A DNA stretch of 64,000 bases, taken from assembly GCA_964017185.1 (NCBI GenBank), contig OZ024876.1, forward strand, positions 866,001 to 930,000, given 5' to 3'. Positions 21,001 to 31,286 of the stretch are shown piece by piece (the stretch's first letter is position 1; each line of letters starts with the position of its first letter). Both the position numbers and the translations under genes were made by a program. This DNA comes from Rugalucina vietnamica. Its lineage: Eukaryota; Mollusca; Bivalvia; Lucinida; Lucinidae. Below the pieces are notes generated by a model that had not been told where the DNA came from, made no database searches, and saw only the letters and a list, made by a program, of their open reading frames with translations.

Positions 21001-22618
21001 TCATTCTTTATTCATACATATATGTTACATACGTTACATTCCCCATTAAGATGTCTGAGCCTAGATACTAGGTGACACCCACTCAGAACTATAGTTCTCC
21101 ATAGGCATGAAATATCAGCAAAAAATTATCAACATTAGATACAGCCATAAGAAACGATTATTTACATGTTTTACGTAATTAGCAACACAATTTGGCTTAT
21201 GAAACTGCGGGTAGGGTTGCTAAATAACCCATTTAGTATAATATATACAGTATAGGATTTTTCCGTCTCCTCCATTGAACATGGTAGTATAAAAAATCAC
21301 ATATATTTGAAACAAAGCTGGAATGTGTAACTAAAGAAAAACAAACGATGTCACTCACAATGCTAATTTTGAAAGGGTTGTTTTAATATATGTTACAGAC
21401 ATTACACTGTAGGTGTCATATTATTGCTCAAGCAACTTTCGTGTTGAGAATGGACATGTTTCTTGTAGACTATATGAATTGGGTGAATGGAATAATAAAA
21501 ATCTTATTTTTCTGACGATAAAATTGCCATATCATTATTTTCAAAACATATTATGGTAACATATGTAACATACTGTAACAGACACATGCTCCAATGTACA
21601 TAAAGCAAACATCTCTTATTTGAGCAAACTTGAATTGTCATTTAAGATATATATTTGCAAAATATCTAATGGAATAGAGAATTAGACTGACCTGCACTGG
21701 CATTCCTGCTATGTACAATGCCCTTCGTTATTCATTACATGTATGTTACATATATTACATTCTGGATCAAAATCTTTGATCCAAGATACTTGGTTACAGA
21801 TCCTCAGAGCCATGGTTCATGGTAAAATAAGCAAGAAACTATGATGTATATCCAACAGTTTTAAGTATTTTACATACTTCACATTCGTTGCAAAAAAAGA
21901 TACTTCGCATTTGAAACTGGGGGTAGGGCTACTAAATACTTCATTAAAGGCAATATATACATGATAGGAAAACAAACCTTGGTTTTTCTATCTGCCAATT
22001 GAACATACTGATGGAAATAATTCTCATATCTTTGGAAAAATGAATAGTGCAACAGTATAAGTAAATGATAACACTCAAAAGTGGTATTTTCATAGGGTAT
22101 CTTAAATTACGTTACGTATGTTACAGTAAGTGTGGGTCAAATTTTTGTCCAAACGATTTTAATATGTAGTATAGGCATACAGCAAGCAGACAGTATGCAA
22201 AAGTTGAGCAAAATGATAAATTATTGTCATTTTTCTGTAGCTGAAAACACCATATCATAATTTCTTAATTTTGTTTAGGTAACATATGTAACAGGCTGTA
22301 ACAGGATAACGCCCCAACGCTCAGGGTGCAAACATCTCTTATTCTACTCAGCTTGAATTGTTCTTTAAGATAGGGTATGTCTGCAAAATTCCCTAGGGGG
22401 GGGGCAATCGACCCTCTGGCTTGCAGCCTACAGTAATATAAAATTACTGGCGGGCATAAGTCGATTTTACATGGTCATAACCTTACCGACAGCTTATGCA
22501 GTGGTTCATAACATTTAGTTAGTTCTTCGGTCCTCGTGGTGAATCTGTAACTAGTCATTGAATCATCTAGAAGGAACAAATAAATCATGATAAACATCCC
22601 GATGAATCAGAAACGAGG
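18008..22618 (-). mobile_element. PLE 3'-end fragment, split by a 4.16-kb fold-back element
   Basis: The PLE 3' region in reverse orientation occupies 18008-18272 (starting AAGGTACAATTAGGCAAAGG) and resumes at 22436 with the expected next segment, TAAAATTACTGGCGGGCATA. It runs on to GAATCATCTAGAAGGAACAA and stops near 22618. Removing 18273-22435 restores the order seen in the other PLE copies. Confidence 0.85.
18273..22430. mobile_element. 4.16-kb non-coding fold-back DNA transposon
   Basis: The element is bounded by the 5-bp duplication CAGTA (18268-18272 and 22431-22435) in a known target. Its ends are inverted: CTAGGGAATTTTGCAGACAT, then (A/C)TATCTTAAAGA and AGAGATGTTTGCA on the left, and the complement at 22329-22398. 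Inside are tandem subterminal units (a 363-bp direct repeat at 18355-18717 and 18718-19080; about 720 bp repeated at 20999-21672 and 21721-22398). Many GTAAC/GTTAC words occur near both ends. Mid-element blocks of about 150 bp face each other in opposite orientation: ACCAACAAAATCACTTATAT near 19900 against the inverse near 20275-20310. The longest open frames are 74-88 codons and unconvincing, so any transposase must act in trans. Superfamily unknown. Confidence 0.8.
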
Positions 22619-22929
22619 AAATCCCTGTGCTGATTGGCTTCTTGCACAACGGTAGAGCTGCCAATCATTTTAGAGGCAAATTCAAAATTTTGTAGCAGAC
22701 TATATTTTTTTCTGGAAACCAGACTTCTTGACCATGTTTCAGCTCAAGATTTGCATGAATTAGTTATTATATATTAGAGAACTTCTATGCCAAATATGAA
22801 TAAAATTTGTAGGGTAAATCCATCATAATTTCAAAGACTATTCTGTATGATTTCTGTGTTCACTGCTCACAGCATAGGTAACAAGTGGCCATCTTATGTT
22901 TTGGGTTTATTTTATAGTCCTCCTCAGGT
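22619..22929. other. No recognisable feature
   Basis: AT-rich sequence between the PLE fragment and the SINE; nothing identified. Confidence 0.4.
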
Positions 22930-23128
22930 CTTTAATAGCGCTCGATCATCTCACCGCTGTGACTGTTGTGGGTTCGAGCCCCGCACTGACCACATGTGAC
23001 ACAAGCCAAGTTCTGTTTGAGGGTGTGCCTGGTGGTGTTTCTCGGGGTTTTCCCGTTTTCGCACCACTTACTGATTGGTCCGTTTCATATAAACTGAAAT
23101 AATCTTTAAAGGGACGTAAAACTAAGTA
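22930..23128 (+). mobile_element. tRNA-derived SINE family S1
   Basis: Contains CATCTCACCGCTGTGACTGT, a B box GTGGGTTCGAGCCCCGCACT, TACTGATTGGTCCGTTTCAT and the 3' end GGGACGTAAAACTAAGTAAAAA. It matches the minus-strand S1 copy at 15863-16043 along its length. The A box end appears truncated. Confidence 0.75.
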
Positions 23129-23728
23129 AAAATGACAAATGTTGGCAGCGGACATTTTTGTGAAACAAAATGAATAAGTGAATGCGACAGTTGGTTAGAT
23201 CGGTATCGTGTCCAATGCTTACTGAATTGCAAACCGATCCCCGTTTATGTTCGCTGGGAAACATGTGAAAAAGACGGAACTGATCCAATGTTTGACGAAG
23301 ATTTGGTATTTATATTTTTATTGTTTTTCCGTCTGTCTGCATGTTTATTTGAACTTGTATTTTTTTTATTTGAAAAAGGTAAAAGTAAACAATTGTCTGC
23401 CTCTCTGTGAATCCCGTCATCTTTGCTTTCGGTTGATGCTAGCCGGATGGCAACCATAATTGGAAAGAGCTAGTGATCCTGCTGTTCATGTGTGTTGTAT
23501 GTTCTGTAACGGTTTAAGTTTTATTTTATTTTTTCTTACATTTGATGTCTAGGTTGGGATTTTGAATTTAAATTGAGCCTAAAAGAATTTAAATGTATTA
23601 ATTTCATGGCATTCCATTCTTATTTCTTTTCAGATGTATACTGCATTGGCTAATAGATTGGAACTTCTTGTGTAGAAATTGTAAATTTTATAAGAGAGAA
23701 AAACGAATGGCGGATATTTTATTATAGG
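23129..23728. other. No recognisable gene
   Basis: Short open frames on both strands without splice context; nothing identified. Confidence 0.4.
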
Positions 23729-23892
23729 GATCAAACATGATTTTCCATTCATTAATATTCGCTAGGTTCCGAGGGGAGTGTTGAAAACCGCAGGCGTAGC
23801 CCCCTCGGGACCTAGCGAATGTAGCCCTCGGTTTTCAACACTCCCCTCGGAACCTAGCGAATGTTAATGAATGACAAAATCATTTTTGATCG
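23729..23892. mobile_element. Hairpin MITE with about 62-bp arms
   Basis: Left arm 23729-23790 and right arm 23829-23892 are near-perfect complements (GCTAGGTTCCGAGGGGAGTG against CACTCCCCTCGGAACCTAGC). The spacer is 38 bp and itself repeats CCTCGGGACCTAGCGAATG. No coding capacity. Arms this well matched imply a recent insertion or recent conversion. Confidence 0.85.
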
Positions 23893-24663
23893 CTATTATT
23901 GCATAAATTTTGCAGAAACGAAAGAAATAAGGTGCAGAAACGAAAGAAATATGGTGCACTATATTTTACAGCCTCATCACAAGATTTCGTTTTTATGCTC
24001 GTTCCTGGCGGACTTCAGTTTCTCATTACTAGCACGTGTTTTGTGTGGCGCCTGGTAACGAGCATAAGTAAAAGCCATGTATTAACAGCACGTGCGCGCG
24101 TGAATTGCAATATTAATGCATGGCTTTCTCTTCTTTAATATCGTGTGACACGGGTATTTATGCAATAATTTCCGTTGTTTCCTTTATTGAATTATGGACT
24201 AAACCCAGTCTACCGCTATGGTCATGCCTAGACGTTGCCTCTCATTTATGACATTCGACGCAGTATTGGGAATGTCATGACATCCGACATAGGCATTGAA
24301 TATAACCACCCAATTAAACAACTGAGGATTTAAGCTTTTACGTATAGATAACTAAACCACTCTTCCCGGGCAGGTTCAGTCCTCCTAGGCGGTCGTTGGT
24401 CAATCAATTATAAGCTTTGCACGGAGGCACACAGAGCTCATCTATTTCTCATTGCTGCAAACCTACAGGCAAGACGCGTAGAGCCAGTAACGTGGCCTGT
24501 AATTTTCTGAAAATTGAGTGATAGAATGTAAAATGCCTCATCTAAACTCAAAAAAACTTACACTATACATAGCTAGGTCGGTTACAACAAGGTAACAGCT
24601 ATAAGGCCTCATACAAGACCCTAATGTGCAGAAAATATGGGTTATAGGTTTTCTAAGTTTCTT
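23893..24663. other. No gene seen; two weak inverted repeats
   Basis: AAGCCATGTATTAA and TTAATGCATGGCTT (about 24072-24127), and ATGCCTAGACGTTG...CATAGGCAT (about 24224-24296), are imperfect hairpins. Nothing else is recognised. Confidence 0.4.
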
Positions 24664-25135
24664 ACAGCTTAAGTAGCCGAAGCCGCGGTATGGCCCATCC
24701 TCTTTTTCATTAACATGTTCTCGGCTCTTTAAGGATCTCTTACTATTACTATGCTATTACTGCAGCTGGTGTTGTGCCGTGTGGCGGCCCTAAAAAGTCT
24801 CCCCGTACATCATTCATATTGCAGATTATATTTTCCTTTGGTCCTTTGAGATCAGCCAGGGTATTCTGAGAAATCAGAAATTTGCTATCGGTTTAGATTC
24901 ATTTTCTAACCAACATTTAATTTATTTGGCCCCATTTGGATTTTACTAGTCTGTGTATCGACTACCCTTGAAAATAGAAAAATTACAGTAATTATTCTCT
25001 TTGGCTTCATGTTGCCAAATCTATAGGGTCACTGAAGAGGCTTAAGTAGCCGAAACCGCGGTATGGCCCATCCACTTTTTCATTAGTATGTTCACAGCTC
25101 TTAAAGGATCTCGGTTCTTTTTTATTTCCAAACAT
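24664..25135 (-). mobile_element. Family A dispersed repeat, with direct terminal repeats
   Basis: Reverse-orientation copy. The repeated arm (CTTAAGTAGCCGAA then CCGCGGTATGGCCCATCC and GCTCTTAAAGGATCTC) occurs at 24664-24745 and again at 25023-25135. The interior has GTGTGGCGGCCCTAAAAAGT. This is the same repeat-interior-repeat arrangement as at 1177 and 33172. Confidence 0.8.
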
Positions 25136-25227
25136 GGAACTAAGTTTTTAAACATGAATAACATTATACCTGAACCTATACATGTTGATTTAGCACGCTG
25201 CTTGTAATAGCAGTTCCGAATACATTT

Positions 25228-25350
25228 GACCTGTTCATGGCCGAGTGGTTAGGGGCGCTTTTATTTCATTACCGCGCTAAACCATTCGATAATCTCACCG
25301 CTTTGCCTGGTGTGGGTTCGAGCCTATGCGAAAACAAAGGCACAGATTAA
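25228..25350 (+). mobile_element. SINE S1 head fused to a family D remnant
   Basis: 25228-25325 has an A box (CATGGCCGAGTGGTTAGGGG) and a B box (TGTGGGTTCGAGCC). It then breaks directly into TATGCGAAAACAAAGGCACA, the central arm of family D, which is cut by the LTR element at 25355. Two truncated elements are joined by an old junction. Confidence 0.6.
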
Positions 25351-25354
25351 CTGT

Positions 25355-26154
25355 TGTTATATATAATTGATTCAATAATATTGATTCTTTTAAAAGCTAT
25401 TACTTATAATTTATATATATATAATCAAAGGGGAGTAACCCAATTAATTAATATATATTTCTTTTTATGTTTCTACAATTTATTATCTAGAACTTTGTAG
25501 AAGAATGTCATTGACTATTTTTATCACTGTTATATAATTTAGAAGTATAGAAAATTCTATGAGCACTTTGTGGATAATTCCGGATGAAAATGGAGTGAGT
25601 GTTTTTTTTACCATAAGTTAAAAATATATTTGGACTATGTATCTCGAAGGGTCTAGTGGACTTTCGTTTAGTCTTGATGGTCGTTGCGGCCTTGAATTCT
25701 CTCTGGAGAATTCTAAATTTTCTTTGGAGAATTTAAAAGAACTTTCGTTTAGTTCGTTTCTTTTCTAGAGAAAAGTTTATTATATCATTCTCTAGAAACC
25801 TGGAGAATTTCCTTAGATGTATAAATATAGGTCCCAATTCAGTCGTAGGTATTCAGAAATTTGAAGTGATTTAAAGTATATAATTTTGGTTGTTTCACTA
25901 GTGTTTTGGATTAGAATAAAAGTGTGGGTTAAAATATACATGTGCTCATATTCTGGTTACTGGATTGTGGACTTACATTTGAGGGACAAGGACTTATTTG
26001 ACATTAACTTTGTAAGTTATTTATTTATTTATTTACTTATCTGTTTGTTTGTTTGTATGTATTTGCAGCATTTATTTGTTTGATTAAATATTGTTAAGTT
26101 TAAATTACTTGGTTGTTTTTCGCTGTACCTGTCTAGTTACGCTAGGTCGTAACA
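25355..26154 (+). repeat. 5' LTR
   Basis: 800 bp, starting TGTTATATATAATTG and ending CTAGGTCGTAACA. Contains a TATA box and paired TCTCTGGAGAATTC/CTTTGGAGAATTT words. The 65-codon frame found in both LTRs is a shared coincidence of the LTR, not a recognised gene. Confidence 0.95.
25820..25827 (+). promoter_or_regulatory. LTR TATA box
   Basis: TATAAATA in the 5' LTR, repeated in the 3' LTR at about 31751. TCAGT at 25839-25843 could be an initiator, though the spacing is short for a TATA-directed start. Confidence 0.5.
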
Positions 26155-26159
26155 GATTT

Positions 26160-26177
26160 TGGGGGCTCTTCCGGGAT
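26160..26177 (+). other. Primer binding site, tRNA-Pro type
   Basis: TGGGGGCTCTTCCGGGAT starts five bases after the 5' LTR. It differs at one position from the tRNA-Pro primer site well known from other LTR elements. Confidence 0.85.
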
Positions 26178-26252
26178 TGAACATTTTGTGCACCTATATT
26201 ATTCTGAATTTGAAAAGATATTTATTGTTTGTCATACCAGCAAAAAGCAACC

Positions 26253-27695
26253 ATGTTATTCAAACTTGAAGATTTCATTGCTGCGCCTTCTCAAGAGCTG
26301 TTAAACTTGGCCAAAAAGAGTGATCTTTTAGACATTGCTAGTCATTATAGCATACCTGATGTCAAAACATCTATGTTAAAACGTGAAATTAAGAATGTTA
26401 TCATTCAGTTTCTTGTTGATGAGGAATTTTTTGAACCCTCAGCTACATCTCTTATTATGGTCTCACAAACCGACATACAGTTGAAAGAGTTAGAATTAAA
26501 AAGGCATCTTGAACTGGAGAAATTAAGATTAGAGTTTGAAGAAAAAAGAAGGGCAGATAAGGAAGAAAGGGAAGAAAGAATGCATAGAGAAAAGTTAGCA
26601 TTAGAAGAAAGACTTGCAAAGGAAAAAATAGATATGGAAGAAAGGGAAAAGGCAAAACAAAGAGAAATGGAAGAAAGAGAGAAAGAAAAACAAAGGGAAA
26701 TGGAAGAACGAGAGAAGGAAAAACACAGAGAAATGTTAAAAGAAATAGAACTTGAAAAAGAAAGAATGCATTATGATATTAAAATGAAAGAGCTTGAATT
26801 AAGCAGTAAATCAATGCCTCCTGTGTCTTTTGATCCTAGTAAAGTATTTGATGTTACAAAGCATATCAGGCTCGTTCCTCCATTTCAAGAAAAAGAGGTA
26901 GATAAGTACTTTTTACATTTTGAGAAGGTAGCAGAAAATTTGAAATGGCCAAAAGAGCATTGGACCTTGCTTCTACAGAGTGTTGTTATTGGTAAAGCTC
27001 GAGAAATTTACACTCAGCTTCCACTTGATCAAAGTTCAGATTATGACACAGTCAAAAATCTGATTCTTAAGGCTTATGAATTAGTACCAGAAGCTTACAG
27101 GCAGAAATTCAGAAATTGTAGGAAAGAACATGATCAAACCCATGTAGAATTTGCTAGAACTAAGGAGCAATTATTTGATAGGTGGTGTTCTTCAAAGGAT
27201 GTAAAGTCTGATCATGCAAAATTAAGACAGCTCATGCTTGTTGAAGAGTTCAAACGATGCATACACTCTGATGTCAAATCTTTTCTTGACGAAAGGGAAG
27301 TAGAAACTTTAGATGTAGCAGCACGATTAGCTGATGATTATGCTTTGACTCATAAGGTGTCTTTTGTAAATAAGCCTTACAAGAAACCTTTTAACCCTCA
27401 ATTTAAACCTAATACACCTCAGTCAAAACCATTTAACCCTCAACAGAGAAATAATTCTCCTCAACCTAATCCACAACCACAAGCTGGACTAACAGCTGAT
27501 AGTTCCAGTCCTTCACATAATCCTAAAAATAAAGATACTAGTGAAAACAAAGGTCAAAGATCCTCATACTCACCCCGGCTGTTTTGCAATTATTGTAAAG
27601 GTGACGGTCACGTCATTTCTGAATGTGAAACTTTGAAAAGAAGAAAAGAGAGACAAATCAAAATAATTCTAGACCAACAGGTCTTACTTCTTTAA
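26253..27695 (+). CDS. Gag of the Ty3-family element (gag)
   Basis: The ATG at 26253 (context GCAACCATG) opens about 480 codons; upstream in-frame codons lack an ATG. Order: an N-terminal region (MLFKLEDFIAAPS), a long Lys/Glu-rich coiled coil at roughly residues 80-190 with repeated EEREK-like motifs, then the capsid-like region (LVPPF, YFLHFEKVAENLKWP, YELVPEAYRQKFR). A Pro/Asn/Gln-rich linker and a CCHC knuckle, CNYCKGDGHVISEC, close the frame. Gag forms the particle and packages RNA. The frame is intact, unlike pol. Protease/integrase lies in the -1 frame relative to gag with about 60 nt of overlap before the gag stop. Confidence 0.88.
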   Translation: MLFKLEDFIAAPSQELLNLAKKSDLLDIASHYSIPDVKTSMLKREIKNVIIQFLVDEEFFEPSATSLIMVSQTDIQLKELELKRHLELEKLRLEFEEKRRADKEEREERMHREKLALEERLAKEKIDMEEREKAKQREMEEREKEKQREMEEREKEKHREMLKEIELEKERMHYDIKMKELELSSKSMPPVSFDPSKVFDVTKHIRLVPPFQEKEVDKYFLHFEKVAENLKWPKEHWTLLLQSVVIGKAREIYTQLPLDQSSDYDTVKNLILKAYELVPEAYRQKFRNCRKEHDQTHVEFARTKEQLFDRWCSSKDVKSDHAKLRQLMLVEEFKRCIHSDVKSFLDEREVETLDVAARLADDYALTHKVSFVNKPYKKPFNPQFKPNTPQSKPFNPQQRNNSPQPNPQPQAGLTADSSSPSHNPKNKDTSENKGQRSSYSPRLFCNYCKGDGHVISECETLKRRKERQIKIILDQQVLLL

Positions 27696-27721
27696 GGTCA
27701 AAACCACAGTCGATTATTCAG

Positions 27722-28671
27722 GATGAAAATCCTATTTTGGCCAAAACGTCTGCGACTGATTGTATTATGGAGATTTATGAACCATTCTTATCAGAAGGTT
27801 TTGTGTCACTTACTAGTGATTCTGCCCAGTCTACCCCTATTAAAATCTTACGAGATACCGGAGCTTCTCAGTCTCTTATTTTAGCAGATACCCTGCCTTT
27901 TTCCGAGAAGACTTCAACTGGGACAAGTGTCCTTATTCAGGGAGTAGAGTGTGGATGTGTTAATGTACCGCTCCATAACATTTATTTGTCTTCAGACTTA
28001 GTTTCTGGTCCTGTGGCTGTAGGTATTAGGCCTTCTTTACCTTTTAAAGGTGTTCACTTGCTATTAGGCAATGACTTAGCCGGAGATAAGGTTGTGGTTA
28101 ACCCACTTTTGACCAATACACCTTGTGAGGATCAATTGCCTGATCCCATTGAGCAGGAAATTCCTGATCTTTACCCTTCATGTGCCGTTACAAGGGCTAT
28201 GGCAAAGAAAGTCAAATTGAATGATGGGATACAGGATGTTGACTTAACTGACACTTTTATAGGTCAGTCTTTTCATGATGAGATTTCAAAATCTCTTTCT
28301 TCAAGTCAAACTGACTTCAACAATCAAAGGTCAGACAATGACCTTTCACCTTCAATTTTTGACCAAGGTCACGACCAAATGCCAAGGTCACAACTTTGTC
28401 AAGAACAGCACAGTGATCCTGAAATCTCGCCTTTATTTGAAAGGGCTTTAGATGAAAATGAAATTTCTCAGGTTCCTGTTTGTTTTTATGTCAAAAATGA
28501 CATCTTAATGAGAAAATGGCGTCCTCCTGATGTTTCAGCGGAAGACGAATGGACCATAAATCACCAAATTGTGGTTCCTAAGGCTTATCGTCCTGAAATC
28601 TTAAACTTGGCCCATGAAACTCCCATGTCAGGTCATTTAGGGATAAATAAGACTTACCACAAAATTCTCAA
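27722..28671 (+). pseudogene. Protease and N-terminal integrase of pol, interrupted
   Basis: The frame continues from the gag overlap. The aspartic protease active site is LRDTGASQSLI, with DTGA starting at 27854. A linker carrying VTRAMAKK follows, then the start of the integrase zinc-binding domain with its two His in LAHETPMSGHLG. The open frame ends at RYK and a stop, where the PLE fragment at 28672-28942 has inserted. The integrase reading resumes beyond it at HFYCPGLKSDV. Protease would process Gag-Pol; with integrase broken, this copy cannot be autonomous. Confidence 0.88.
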
Positions 28672-28942
28672 AAGGTACAAGTAGGCAAAGATCAGGAAAA
28701 GGCGCAATCAGAAAAAGATTCCCTCCCCAAAAACCGAGGTGGGAAAAAACCAAACTAACAATCAGGTACTTATACCATGAAACATATCGTAAGCCGAATG
28801 AGCAGCTATTTTCCCAATAGGTGGCCACTCAGTTACCTTAACTTAACTAAAAATATGAAAACATACATAAGGCGCCAACAGCACAAAAAATTTTAAACAC
28901 CAAGACATAAAACAAAAAGAACCACTACAGAAGTATCGACTT
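28672..28942 (-). mobile_element. PLE 3'-end fragment inserted in integrase
   Basis: Starts with AAAGGTACAAGTAGGCAAAG and ends at GAAGTATCGACTTG, in reverse orientation to the host element. It splits a contiguous integrase codon run, so it is younger than this element's lineage. Flanks TTCTCAA and TTTCAAG may be an imperfect short target duplication. Confidence 0.88.
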
Positions 28943-30005
28943 GCATTTCAAGCATTTCTACTGTCCAGGATTAAAATCTGATGTTTCCCAACATTGCAAA
29001 TCCTGTCACACTTGTCAAATGGTAGGAAAACCTAATCAGACTATTCCAAAAGCTAATTTACAGCCTATTCCTGCATTTGATGAACCATTTAGTAGGATTA
29101 TCATTGACTGTGTAGGTCCGTTACCCAAGACTAAATCAGGTTGTCAATATCTCTTGACAATAATGTGTGCTTCAACACGTTTTCCTGAAGCAATTCCACT
29201 CAGGAATATCAAGACGAAAACAATAGTTAAGGCCCTTGTGAAGTTTTTCACACTTGTAGGTCTTCCAAAGTCAGTCCAATCAGATCAGGGTTCCAATTTT
29301 ATGTCAGGAACATTTCAGCAAGTAATGCATGAACTTGGCATTAAACAATACAAGTCATCAGCTTATCATCCTGAAAGTCAAGGTGCTTTGGAAAGATTCC
29401 ATCAAACTTTGAAGAACATGATCAGATCTTACTGTTTTGACACCGAAAAAGATTGGGATGAAGGCATACATTTGCTATTATTTGCTGTCAGAGAGTCAGT
29501 ACAAGAGTCTCTTGGGTTCAGTCCGTTTGAACTTGTTTTCGGACACACTGTTCGTGGACCTTTAAAACTTATGAAAGAGAAATTTCTTTCAAGTAATGAC
29601 AGTCCTTTGACCTTACTTCAGTATGTGTCTGACTTCAAAACCAGATTGACAAAAGCTTGGGAAGTTGCTCGGTCCAATCTTAAGTCAGCTCAGAACAAAA
29701 TGAAGTTGCATTTTGATGAAAATGCTCAGAACAGAAATTTTGACCCTGGAGACAAGGTGATTGCTCTTTTGCCCATTCCTGGCAGGCCATTACAAGCTAG
29801 ATATTATGGTCCATATACTGTTGAGAAAAGGTTAAGTGATGTAAATTACATAGTTAACACTCCTTTGAGGCGCAAGCAAAAACAATTATGTCATATTAAC
29901 ATGCTTAAAAAGTACATTGATAGGGATAGTGATAATGATAGTTCAGTTATTTCCTCAGTAAGCATAGTTAATTCTGTCCCTCATGAACAAAATCACAGAC
30001 TTTGA
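28943..30005 (+). pseudogene. Integrase core and C-terminal domain
   Basis: Downstream part of the split integrase. It has the second half of the HHCC zinc finger (CKSCHTC) and the catalytic D,D35E residues: D in IIIDCVGP, D in QSDQGSNF, and E in HPESQGALERFH. The last two are separated by 35 residues. A C-terminal GPY/F-type module (ARYYGPYTVEKRL) follows. The frame is open to 30005 and overlaps the RT frame start (ATG at 29983) by 23 nt. Integrase inserts the cDNA copy into host DNA. The domain residues are preserved; only the PLE insertion upstream breaks it. Confidence 0.9.
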
Positions 30006-31074
30006 AGAAATGAACTCTGTGAACTGTGAACCATTATCCTCAAAACTCCAGAATTCTGACATTCTGCATGACCTTGATCAGAAACTGTCACATCTAGATC
30101 CGGACAAGAAACATGAACTAAAACAATTAATTCTTGAATATGAGCACTTATTTCCGGACATTCCATCCAGAACCGATAAAATCTACCATGATGTAGACAT
30201 TATTGAAGGAGCAAAACCGGTGAAACAACATCCGTATAGACTTCATCCTGAAAGACAACAATATCTCAGGAAAGAAGTTAGGTATTTGCTGGACAATGAC
30301 TTTATAGAACCTAGTCAAAGTGAATGGAGTTCTCCTTGTATACTTGTGCCAAAATCTGATGGGACATTTCGAATGTGCACAGACTATAGAAAAGTAAATT
30401 CTGTCACAAAAACTGACACATTTCCCATACCAAGAATTGATGACTGCATCGACAACATTGGTCACGCCAAATATGTGACAAAATTCGATCTTTTGAAAAG
30501 GTTTTGGCAGATTCCATATACAGACAGTCCAAAGGAGATTTTAGAATGTGTTACTACAGAAAGACAATTTCGAAATAAACTGAAAGCGCTGAAATGTTGC
30601 TTGGTTCGCTTGGTTAATAGTTTGATTTTCGGTCTGGATGGGTGTAAAGCTTACATCGACGATGCCATCATCTACAGTGAAGAGTGGAAACAACACCTGG
30701 AGATCATCAGAGAATTCTTCAAAAGACTCAGTGATGCTAAACTGACAATAAACTTACCGAAAAGTGAATTTTGCCATGCTAGTTTGACATTTCTAGGACA
30801 TATTGTTGGACAAGGTCAGGTCAGACCTGTAGAAGCCAAAGTTGAGGCTATATCAGATTTTCCTGTACCTACAGGAAAACGGCAACTGATGCGCTTTTTG
30901 GGTATGGCTGGATATTACAGAAAGTTCTGTAATAATTTTTCAGTTATAGCTGAGCCTTTGACAAACTTACTTTATGATAAGAAGGTCAGGTATGTTTGGA
31001 ATAAGGCTTGTCAGAGTTTTGTTCGATTTGGGCCATACTTAAAAGTGTGTCAGCTCTATTACAACTGCAAATAA
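29983..31074 (+). pseudogene. Reverse transcriptase, damaged
   Basis: ATG at 29983. Recognisable RT order: HPYRLHPERQ, LLDNDFIEP, WSSPCILVPKSDGTFRMCTD, motif A KFDLLKRFWQI (D169), motif C AYIDDAIIYS (Y224-D227), and the thumb TFLGHIVGQGQV with LMRFLGMAGYYRKFC. Between ECVTTERQF and VNSLIFGLDG the conserved segment expected in the family (PFG-type and NAP-type motifs) is missing or frameshifted, so the enzyme should be inactive. After KACQSF the frame leaves the RNase H path and stops. Confidence 0.88.
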
Positions 31075-31104
31075 AAAATAAAATGAGACTCCATCTGAGT
31101 ATTA

Positions 31105-31202
31105 GCTAGAGCATAAGTCTCATGTTGCAAGAGCACAATCTTGACATTAGACACATAAAAGGTAGAGATAATATAATTCCAGACACCCTTTCAAGAGCTT
31201 GA
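31105..31202 (+). pseudogene. C-terminal remnant of RNase H
   Basis: A short in-frame piece reading LMLQEHNLDIRHIKGRDN followed by IIPDTLSRA and a stop, the usual end of the Ty3 RT/RNase H polypeptide. The bulk of RNase H between about 31040 and 31100 is deleted. Confidence 0.8.
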
Positions 31203-31274
31203 CAGTTTTGCTTTGTATGTTTGCATATGAGTATTGCAAAAGAGAGTTTTATTTCACAAAACTTTCTTTTCGTT

Positions 31275-31286
31275 GAAGAGGGGAAG
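31275..31286 (+). other. Polypurine tract
   Basis: GAAGAGGGGAAG abuts the 3' LTR directly; expected plus-strand primer site. Confidence 0.85.

Noticed and set aside
25886..26083. 65-codon hydrophobic frame, present twice
   Set aside because: It lies in both LTRs of the Ty3 element and includes the TTTATTTA/TTTG microsatellite; duplicated because the LTR is duplicated.
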